Assembly: GCA_963674805.2 (NCBI GenBank)
Contig: CAXXNY010000016.1
Span: forward strand, 620,001-684,000
Origin: CALMFG01 sp963674805
GTDB lineage: Bacteria > Bacillota > Clostridia > Christensenellales > CALMFG01
Direction: 5' to 3'
DNA length: 64,000 nt
The notes under the pieces: generated by a model
The model's database searches: none
Seen by the model: the letters and a program-made list of their open reading frames with translations, nothing else
What the model was told of the DNA's origin: nothing
Shown here: piece after piece, positions 57,760 through 64,000 of the stretch
Position numbering within the stretch: position 1 is the first letter of the stretch
Layout of the letters: each line of letters opens with the position of its first letter
Position numbers and translations under genes: made by a program

Positions 57760-58659
57760 TTAGTTGTTTTTCATCAGATAATCATAGATCTGCTGTAATT
57801 GTTCTTTAGAAAAATATTCGATCTGAATCTTGCCTTTGTTTTCTCCGCCAACAATTTTTACCCGGGTTTCAAGCACACTGGACAGCTTGCTTTCCGCCTC
57901 GATAATTTCAGACGGCGGCAGGCTTTTGTCTGCGGTTTTCTTTTCCGGCATTGCCTTGATCTTATCGAACTTCTTAACGAAGCGTTCGGTTTCTCTTACC
58001 GACATGCCCTCGTCCGCGGCTTTTGTCGCAATAAACACCTTGTCTTCATCGTCCTCCAGTCCGCCCAGGCACTTTGCGTGTCCGGTGGTGATGCGGCCCT
58101 CAAACAATAATTTCTTAACGGGTTCCGGCAGCTGGAGCAGCCTCAGCGTATTGGCCACCGCAGAACGCGACTTTCCGATACGTTCGGATACAGCCTCCTG
58201 ATTGAGTTTATACTGCGTCATTAAAAGCCGTATCGCCGCCGCTTCTTCGAGCGGGTTTAAGTTCTCGCGCTGCAGATTTTCAATCAGCGAGATTTCCATC
58301 TGCTCGCGCGAATTGATTTCTTTAACAATGCTCGGAATACTCTTCAGCTTCGCAATGCGCGCCGCACGGTAACGCCGCTCTCCGGCAATAATCATATACC
58401 GGTCGTTATTTTTCCTGACAATAATCGGCTGTACCACGCCATGCGTGACAATCGACTGCGCGAGTTCGTTCAGTTTATCTTCGTCAAATGATTTTCTCGG
58501 CTGGGCTTCGTACGTATCAATCAGTCCAATATCGAGTTCCAGCACCTTTCCTTCGACACTGGAAAGCGCAATCGCATCCTCGTCCAGTGCATCCAGTTTC
58601 AGCGGATCGTCGCCCAATAATGCGCCGAGTCCTTTTCCCAGTCCGGTTGTTTTCGCCAT
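57760..58659 (-). CDS. parB: Chromosome partitioning protein ParB (Spo0J)
   Basis: 299 residues. The N-terminus GLGKGLGALLGDD, the CTPase box (IVRKNNDRYMIIAGERRYRAAR, split here) with GERRYRAA, and the helix-turn-helix NQEAVSERIGKSRSAVANTLRLL are canonical, followed by the C-terminal dimerisation domain. It loads on parS, slides as a CTP clamp and recruits SMC. parS lies 127 nt downstream. parA ends 11 nt before its start, the usual order. Confidence 0.97.
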   Translation of the reverse strand: MAKTTGLGKGLGALLGDDPLKLDALDEDAIALSSVEGKVLELDIGLIDTYEAQPRKSFDEDKLNELAQSIVTHGVVQPIIVRKNNDRYMIIAGERRYRAARIAKLKSIPSIVKEINSREQMEISLIENLQRENLNPLEEAAAIRLLMTQYKLNQEAVSERIGKSRSAVANTLRLLQLPEPVKKLLFEGRITTGHAKCLGGLEDDEDKVFIATKAADEGMSVRETERFVKKFDKIKAMPEKKTADKSLPPSEIIEAESKLSSVLETRVKIVGGENKGKIQIEYFSKEQLQQIYDYLMKNN

Positions 58660-58670
58660 ATTACCCCTCC

Positions 58671-59435
58671 TTACTTATTCGCTTTTAATAATTCTTTTGC
58701 CAGCGACAGATAAGTTTCCGACCCCGGGCTTTTCGGATCATACTTGATAATCGGCAGTCCGAAGCTCGGCGCTTCAGATAACCGGACATTTCTTGGAATA
58801 ATCGTGTCATATACTTTGTTCTTAAAGAATGCCTTAACTTCCTCGACCACCTGATTCGAAAGGTTAGTTCTGCCGTCATACATGGTCAGGACAACACCCT
58901 CGACCTCAAGGTTCGGATTTAAGTTTTTCTTAACCAGCTTTACCGTGTTGATTAACTGCGACAATCCTTCCAGTGCAAAGAATTCGCATTGAATCGGCAC
59001 CAGCACCTTATCGGATGCGTTCAGTGCGTTGACGGTTAAGATGCCCAGCGACGGCGGACAATCCAGAAAAATATAATCATAATCGTTCTTGATCGGCAGC
59101 AGCGCTTCTTTTAAAAACGACTCGCGCGCCATCTTTGCCACCAGCTCAACCTGCGCGCCGACCAGATCAATATTCGCCGGAATAATATACAGGCCTTCCA
59201 TCATTGTCGGTATCGCGGCATCACTTGCCGGAACATTATTGATTAAAATATCATAAACCGAATATTGAATCGTGTCTTTATCAATCCCGATTCCCGATGT
59301 CGAGTTGCCCTGCGGATCAACGTCCACCAGGCAGACTTTCTTTCCGAAATGCGCCAGCGCTGCGCTTAAATTCACCGATGTTGTTGTTTTGCCTACGCCG
59401 CCTTTTTGGTTGGCAACGGATATGATTTTCCCCAC
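58671..59435 (-). CDS. parA: Chromosome partitioning ATPase ParA (Soj)
   Basis: 254 residues from a GTG at 59435. GAGGG eight nt upstream and the resulting MGKIISVANQKGGVGKTTT start agree with Soj; an ATG at 59462 has no ribosome-binding site. The deviant Walker A KGGVGKTTT, switch I DVDPQGNSTSG and Walker B FLDCPPSLGILTVNA are intact. In Bacillota, Soj also regulates DnaA. It has a candidate promoter directly upstream, after the terminator of the rsmG side. Confidence 0.97.
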   Translation of the reverse strand: MGKIISVANQKGGVGKTTTSVNLSAALAHFGKKVCLVDVDPQGNSTSGIGIDKDTIQYSVYDILINNVPASDAAIPTMMEGLYIIPANIDLVGAQVELVAKMARESFLKEALLPIKNDYDYIFLDCPPSLGILTVNALNASDKVLVPIQCEFFALEGLSQLINTVKLVKKNLNPNLEVEGVVLTMYDGRTNLSNQVVEEVKAFFKNKVYDTIIPRNVRLSEAPSFGLPIIKYDPKSPGSETYLSLAKELLKANK

Positions 59436-59472
59436 GTTTGTTTCCCTCACGTTCTTTTTCATTTACTTTGCT

Positions 59473-59501
59473 ATTATAAATTAATCATTCGATTAAATAA
59501 A
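59473..59501 (-). promoter_or_regulatory. Candidate promoter of parA-parB
   Basis: Perfect TATAAT (59478-59473) with a poor -35 TTTATT (59501-59496), 17-nt spacer, on the minus strand. Confidence 0.45.
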
Positions 59502-59511
59502 GCGTTTTAGA

Positions 59512-59532
59512 CAAAAAGAGCGGCTGAGCCGC
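59512..59532 (-). terminator. Terminator of the mnmE-mnmG-rsmG-2H operon
   Basis: GCGGC-TGA-GCCGC (59520-59532); on the minus strand it is followed by CTTTTTG. It separates this operon from parA. Confidence 0.8.
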
Positions 59533-59544
59533 CCGAATCTGTCG

Positions 59545-60078
59545 TTAATCCATGTCCATATGTTCAATATGCTTCAACGGCTTCATATGAATGATGCCGA
59601 TTGACGTCACGCGAGCAGCTGCCGGCACAAAGTGTTTGAGCGCGATTTCAACGCCTTCGCCGATTCGCACCGGGTCCGGCTGCATCGCCACAGAGGCGTG
59701 CGGCACCCATGCGCCGGGCTGGTACTGCGGCCATGCCAGCTCATTAAAAGCCGTCATATGCTGATAGAATTCTCGGTGCAGCTTCAATAGTTCATCCGTC
59801 ACTGCCGCCGATAAATAAATTACTTTTTTTTCGCCGCCGAAAACGCCCACACCGTTCAGGTAAATCTCCGGTATGTTTGCTTTTGCCTTAAACGACCGGA
59901 CCGCCGCACAAAACGCTTTCTCATCCTCAGCGTCCTCATAAATGCATAATGTAATATGCGGGATGCTGGTGGAATGATGCAGAAACGTACTAATGCCCGC
60001 TTCGCTCATATCTCTCCATATCGCACGTATCATCTTGTCGGTTTTCTTATCAAATTCCAATTCGATGGATAACGCCAT
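59545..60078 (-). CDS. 2'-5' RNA ligase-like 2H phosphoesterase
   Basis: 177 residues. The two H-x-T/S motifs of the 2H superfamily are visible as SIPHITLCIY (about 40-49) and WVPHASVAM (about 126-134). Such enzymes act on 2'-5' or cyclic phosphodiester bonds in RNA or nucleotides. It lies 10 nt after rsmG at the end of a tRNA/rRNA-modification operon, which may hint at an RNA substrate. This position is filled by noc in Bacillus, so the gene is an unusual guest. Confidence 0.88.
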   Translation of the reverse strand: MALSIELEFDKKTDKMIRAIWRDMSEAGISTFLHHSTSIPHITLCIYEDAEDEKAFCAAVRSFKAKANIPEIYLNGVGVFGGEKKVIYLSAAVTDELLKLHREFYQHMTAFNELAWPQYQPGAWVPHASVAMQPDPVRIGEGVEIALKHFVPAAARVTSIGIIHMKPLKHIEHMDMD

Positions 60079-60088
60079 ATCGTCTCCT

Positions 60089-60805
60089 TTAAAGCGGACG
60101 CTTTTTAATCTGCGCGAACGCTCTCGGGTATTTACTGCTTATTGCTTTCGTCTTCTGATAGACCAGTACACAGTGCCCGCTGTCCGGATCATCGGATATA
60201 TACTTAGCCAAATACTTCAGCCCCAATGTTTGGGCACAGCGCTCTGCCTGCATCCTCTCGCTGTCAGCTTTTTCACCCTTGTAAGCCAGAACCATACCGC
60301 CGATTTTAATAAATCCGGCGCAAAGCTCCAGCAGCATATCCAGCCGTGCCACCGCACGGGAGACGCAGATATCAAAATGCGCCCTTAATTCGGACTGTTG
60401 CGCCGCTTCTTCCGCACGTCCGTTGATGACGCTGATATCAAGTCCGCAGGCTGCCGCGGCTTCTGTGATAAAGCGCGTCTTCTTTTCGGTCGCGTCCAGA
60501 AGGGTGATATCCAAATCCGGCCTTGCGATTTTCAGTGGCAGCCCCGGCAATCCCGCGCCGGAGCCGACATCGATCACACGGCTTCCTTTCGGCATCAGTT
60601 CATGTCTCATCGGGAGCAGGCTGTCCGCAAAATGCGTTCGTGCTACTCCGGCTTCGTCCAGCACCGTGGTCAGGTTCATGCGCTCACTGCCTTCTTTTAT
60701 TGCTCTATAGAGTGTACTGAACTGCTGTATCTGTTCAGCACTGAATGCCTTATACAAACCGCCGAGCGCCTCTTTTAAATGTGTCTGCATTAATTCCGTA
60801 TTCAT
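60089..60805 (-). CDS. rsmG: 16S rRNA (guanine-527 N7) methyltransferase
   Basis: 238 residues. It modifies G527 of 16S rRNA; loss gives low-level streptomycin resistance. Motif I VIDVGSGAGLPGLPLKIARP, the LLDATEKKTRFI segment and the VSRAVARLDMLLEL region are typical of RsmG/GidB. The start overlaps mnmG by 4 nt. The order mnmE-mnmG-rsmG is conserved near bacterial origins. Confidence 0.98.
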   Translation of the reverse strand: MNTELMQTHLKEALGGLYKAFSAEQIQQFSTLYRAIKEGSERMNLTTVLDEAGVARTHFADSLLPMRHELMPKGSRVIDVGSGAGLPGLPLKIARPDLDITLLDATEKKTRFITEAAAACGLDISVINGRAEEAAQQSELRAHFDICVSRAVARLDMLLELCAGFIKIGGMVLAYKGEKADSERMQAERCAQTLGLKYLAKYISDDPDSGHCVLVYQKTKAISSKYPRAFAQIKKRPL

Positions 60806-62679
60806 CCGCGGCTCTGTTCCTGTTGTTTAAAATAGATAATCAGCACCGAAATATCCGCAGGCGATACCCCTGATATCCGGCTGGCCTGCCCGATGCTTTC
60901 CGGTTTGATTGCGGCGAGTTTCTGGGCCGCTTCAATCCTCAGTCCCTTAATATTTTTATAGTCCACACCGTCAGGAATCCGCTTGCTCTCCAGCTGCTTA
61001 AACTGCTTCACCTGGTTTTCCTGCTTTTTGATGTAGCCCTCATATTTCACCTGCGTCTCGGCACAGGTCATGATTTCTTTATCAAAACGGATAAAGTCCG
61101 CGTCATACACCAGCAGGTCTTCCAGCTTTACACCCGGACGCTTGATGACAGACGCGTACTTTTCATTCGCCTTCAACGGTTCGCTCCCTTTTTCAACCAG
61201 GTACGGATTCACCAATCCCGCGTCCACCGAGCGGCGGTACATCTCATCCACAACTTTTTGAATGCCTTCGCGCTTTTCCATAAAGCGGTCATAACGCGCA
61301 TTAGTCACCAGCCCGATCTTACGCCCCATTTCGGTCAGCCTCTCGTCGGCGTTATCCTGCCTTAATAACAGACGGTACTCCGCACGCGAGGTCATCATGC
61401 GGTACGGTTCGTTTGTGCCTTTGGTGATCAGGTCGTCGATCAGCACTCCGGCATAGCCGTCCGAGCGCGTCAGCACCAGCGGCGGCTCACCCTTTAAATA
61501 CTGTGCGGCATTGATGCCCGCAATGATACCCTGTGCGGCCGCTTCCTCATAACCGGATGTCCCGTTGATCTGACCGGCAAAAAACAGCCCGGCAATGTCT
61601 TTAGACATCAGGCTCCGCATCAGCGTCATCGAGTCGATACAGTCATATTCAATCGCATACGCAGGACGCATAAACTGGACGTTCTCCATACCGGGTACGG
61701 TGCGGTACATTTTAACCTGCACTTCTTCCGGCAGGCTGGACGACATGCCCTGAACATACACCTCGTTGGTGGAAAGGCTCTCAGGCTCTAAGAATAATTG
61801 ATGGCGTTCCTTATCCGGAAACTTCACCACCTTGTCCTCAATCGACGGGCAATAGCGCGGGCCGGTTCCTTCGATCTTTCCGGAGTAAAGCGGCGAGCGC
61901 CCCATGTTCTCGCGAATGACCTGATGGGTCTTTTCATTGGTATACGTCAGAAAGCACGGCACCTGGTCGCGCGTGACATCTTTTGAGATAAACGAAAACG
62001 GAATGATTTCGTCGTCGCCGTACTGGGGTATGGTCTTTGAATAATCAATGGTCCGGCCGTCCACACGCGCGGGCGTTCCGGTCTTAAAGCGCCGGAGATC
62101 AAAGCCAAGGTCGGTTAATGAGCGGCTCAAGTATGTCGCCGGAAACAGTCCCGACGGCCCGCCTTCAAACGACCACTCACCAATAATGATGCGCCCCTTT
62201 AAATATACCCCGGTCGCCACGATTACGGTAGGCGCATGAAAGACCGCACCGGTTGTTGTCCTGACTCCTACTGCCTTTCCGCCGCGCTCCAGTATATCCG
62301 TTACCTCAGCCTGCATCAGATGCAGGTTGTCGGTATACTCCAGCGTCGATTTCATTCGGGTGTGATAATCTTTTTTATCGGCCTGCGCGCGCAGCGAGTG
62401 CACGGCAGGGCCTTTTCGTGTATTCAGCATTTTTATCTGAATAAACGTGGCATCCGCACAGATGCCCATCTCTCCGCCGAGTGCGTCAATCTCGCGGACC
62501 AAGTGCCCCTTTGATGTTCCGCCGATCGCGGGGTTGCATGCCATCAGCGCGACGCCGTCCAAGTTGATGGTCAGGAGCAGTGTCTTTTTATTCAGTCTGG
62601 CACTCGCCAGCGCCGCCTCGCATCCCGCGTGTCCGGCACCCACAACCACCACATCATATGTCCCTGCATTATATTCCAT
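60802..62679 (-). CDS. mnmG: tRNA uridine-34 carboxymethylaminomethyl modification enzyme MnmG
   Basis: 625 residues, full length. The FAD-binding VVVGAGHAGCEAALASARL, CNPAIGGTSKGHL with a functional Cys and GTSGYEEAAAQG are GidA/MnmG signatures. With MnmE it forms the cmnm5 group on wobble uridines of tRNAs. It starts 3 nt after the mnmE stop and overlaps rsmG by 4 nt, so the three are coupled. Confidence 0.99.
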   Translation of the reverse strand: MEYNAGTYDVVVVGAGHAGCEAALASARLNKKTLLLTINLDGVALMACNPAIGGTSKGHLVREIDALGGEMGICADATFIQIKMLNTRKGPAVHSLRAQADKKDYHTRMKSTLEYTDNLHLMQAEVTDILERGGKAVGVRTTTGAVFHAPTVIVATGVYLKGRIIIGEWSFEGGPSGLFPATYLSRSLTDLGFDLRRFKTGTPARVDGRTIDYSKTIPQYGDDEIIPFSFISKDVTRDQVPCFLTYTNEKTHQVIRENMGRSPLYSGKIEGTGPRYCPSIEDKVVKFPDKERHQLFLEPESLSTNEVYVQGMSSSLPEEVQVKMYRTVPGMENVQFMRPAYAIEYDCIDSMTLMRSLMSKDIAGLFFAGQINGTSGYEEAAAQGIIAGINAAQYLKGEPPLVLTRSDGYAGVLIDDLITKGTNEPYRMMTSRAEYRLLLRQDNADERLTEMGRKIGLVTNARYDRFMEKREGIQKVVDEMYRRSVDAGLVNPYLVEKGSEPLKANEKYASVIKRPGVKLEDLLVYDADFIRFDKEIMTCAETQVKYEGYIKKQENQVKQFKQLESKRIPDGVDYKNIKGLRIEAAQKLAAIKPESIGQASRISGVSPADISVLIIYFKQQEQSRG

Positions 62680-62682
62680 GTC

Positions 62683-64000
62683 TTATTTCCCTAAACAGAA
62701 GTTTTCAAATATGCGGTCAATGACCGTTTCGGATACGTTGTCTCCTGTGATCTCACCCAGAGACCGCCATGCGTCGTTTAAGTCGATCGTGATACAGTCC
62801 AGATCCATATCCGATTCAAAGGCCTCTTGGGCTGCTTGCAATGAGTTTACATAATCCTGTATAAATTGTTTGTGCCGCTGGTTGGTGATGAGAATGCTTT
62901 CCGTCGTATCCTGATGTTTCAGCGCAGACTGGTAGATGACCGCTTCCAGTTCATCCAGCCCGCTGCCCGTCAACGCCGAGGTCTTGACCTGCTGCTCAAT
63001 CTCATATTCCGGATCCGCACTGCCCATATCCGTTTTGTTCAGCACCAGCACACTTTCTTTATTTAAGATTTTTGCATACACGTCGTCGTCTTTGCCGTCC
63101 GGCGCTTTCGAACCATCCACCACAAACAGCACCAGGTCCGCTTTTTCAATAGTCTTAATCGACCGGTCCACGCCGATGCTTTCCACCACATCGTCACTAG
63201 TGCGGATCCCTGCGGTATCAAAATACCGGACAGGCACGCCGCCGATATCATATAGCTCTTCGATGACATCCCGGGTCGTCCCTTCAACCTCGGTCACAAT
63301 CGCCTTTTCTTTGCCGATCAATGCATTGAGCAGGGAAGACTTGCCTACATTCGGCTTGCCGATAATACAGACGTTAAATCCTTCTTTCAGGTAACGCCCG
63401 CTGCTAAAGGAGTCGATCAGCGTCCGGCCTTCCGCGGCTAATGATTTGATCTTTGGCAGCGCCTTTGCCTTGATGTCATGCTCCAAATCCTCTTCGGGAT
63501 ATTCGATGCCCGCCTCAATCATGGCAAGGATGTCCGTCAGCCTGTCCTGCATCCGATGGATGGTTTCCGACAGCCTGCCTTCCAGCTGGTCAAAGGCAGT
63601 CTTTGCGGAAAGCTCTGATACCGCGCTGATAAAGTCCATCACAGCCTCCGCTTCGGATAAATCCATCTTGCCGTTTAAAAACGCGCGCTTGGTGAACTCC
63701 CCCGGCTCCGCGGCCCGAGCACCGGCATGCATCACCGCGTCCAGCACCTCCATCATCGGGATTCTTCCGCCGTGGGGATAGATTTCTGCCATCGGCTCGC
63801 CGGTATATGTCTTTTCGCCCAAAAAACCGACCGCCATGACTTCATCGATTTTCTCACCGTCTTTGACGATAAATCCGTGGCGCATCAATGCCTGCGCAAA
63901 CCCCTTTGACGAGATGAATACACGGTTTAATATATCAATCGCTTGTGTACCGCTGATGCGGATGACGCCCACCGCGCCTGTGCCCGGCGGAGATGAAACC
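62683..64000 (-). CDS. mnmE: tRNA modification GTPase MnmE, 5' end outside the window
   Basis: The frame stays open to the window edge: before GVIRISG it reads SSPPGTGAV, matching the N-terminal formyl-THF binding start of MnmE, so only about ten codons are missing. The G domain has GKPNVGKSSLLNAL, the TTRDV switch I, DTAG and NKTD, and the protein ends with the family C-terminus CLGK, whose Cys is required. It partners with MnmG. Upstream neighbours (jag, yidC, rnpA, rpmH and then dnaA) would be expected beyond 64000. Confidence 0.97.
   Translation of the reverse strand, partial: VSSPPGTGAVGVIRISGTQAIDILNRVFISSKGFAQALMRHGFIVKDGEKIDEVMAVGFLGEKTYTGEPMAEIYPHGGRIPMMEVLDAVMHAGARAAEPGEFTKRAFLNGKMDLSEAEAVMDFISAVSELSAKTAFDQLEGRLSETIHRMQDRLTDILAMIEAGIEYPEEDLEHDIKAKALPKIKSLAAEGRTLIDSFSSGRYLKEGFNVCIIGKPNVGKSSLLNALIGKEKAIVTEVEGTTRDVIEELYDIGGVPVRYFDTAGIRTSDDVVESIGVDRSIKTIEKADLVLFVVDGSKAPDGKDDDVYAKILNKESVLVLNKTDMGSADPEYEIEQQVKTSALTGSGLDELEAVIYQSALKHQDTTESILITNQRHKQFIQDYVNSLQAAQEAFESDMDLDCITIDLNDAWRSLGEITGDNVSETVIDRIFENFCLGK

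Overview
This window is chromosomal DNA from a bacterium of the phylum Bacillota (Firmicutes), most likely a Clostridia-type lineage; I cannot name the genus. The grounds are a DnaD/DnaI helicase-loading pair, RecD2, ComFC, HPr kinase, long-form HPF, GdpP next to a YybS protein, Soj/Spo0J with a perfect parS site, a SAM-I (S-box) riboswitch on metK and a CtsR-type operator on hsp20. dapF and ispE indicate diaminopimelate synthesis and the MEP isoprenoid route. Base composition is moderate, with a few AT-richer genes. I see no prophage, transposase, CRISPR array, flagellar or sporulation gene cluster.

Layout. 1-11 kb: the 5' part of a KtrB/TrkH potassium channel, YihY, rplM-rpsI, tRNA-Thr, a methyltransferase, a two-component system, prs, a membrane-anchored amino-acid-type binding protein, an SGNH hydrolase, a GntR/UTRA regulator, and ispE behind a sugar transferase. 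11-17 kb: a small HPr-like protein in a strikingly structured transcript, then the yybS-gdpP-rplI-dnaB-GNAT run. 17-31 kb: asparaginase, trmL, hsp20 under CtsR control, a TetR-regulated heterodimeric ABC exporter, small membrane proteins, an Fe-S aldo/keto reductase, rsgA, telA, hprK, a Cof phosphatase and two Met tRNAs. 31-46 kb: hpf, comFC-recD2, a lipoprotein, purA, two unusual membrane proteins (one a zinc-ribbon permease-like protein), lgt, riboswitch-controlled metK, and dnaD-dnaI. 46-64 kb: an alpha/beta-hydrolase-like protein, a short alaS, another membrane hydrolase-like protein, fumarate hydratase, a PHP phosphatase, cca, dapF, a propeller-like protein, cvpA, parS, parB-parA, a 2H phosphoesterase, rsmG, mnmG and mnmE (cut by the window end).

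The mnmE-mnmG-rsmG-parA-parB block with parS is the classic origin-flanking group. By analogy with Bacillus, oriC should lie beyond position 64000, and the minus strand would be the leading strand for this arm. Most minus-strand housekeeping genes fit that direction.

Points of most interest: the HPr-like protein that keeps the regulatory serine but lacks the His15 segment, with hprK in the same window; its leader with two hairpins carrying the same 10-nt motif plus a hairpin touching the ribosome-binding site; a structured unassigned leader before yybS-gdpP; an RbsC-like permease fused to a zinc ribbon, without the usual coupling loop or ABC partners; an alanyl-tRNA synthetase without the C-Ala domain; and two alpha/beta-hydrolase-fold proteins whose nucleophile serine is replaced. 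Many start codons were adjusted on the basis of ribosome-binding sites and promoters.
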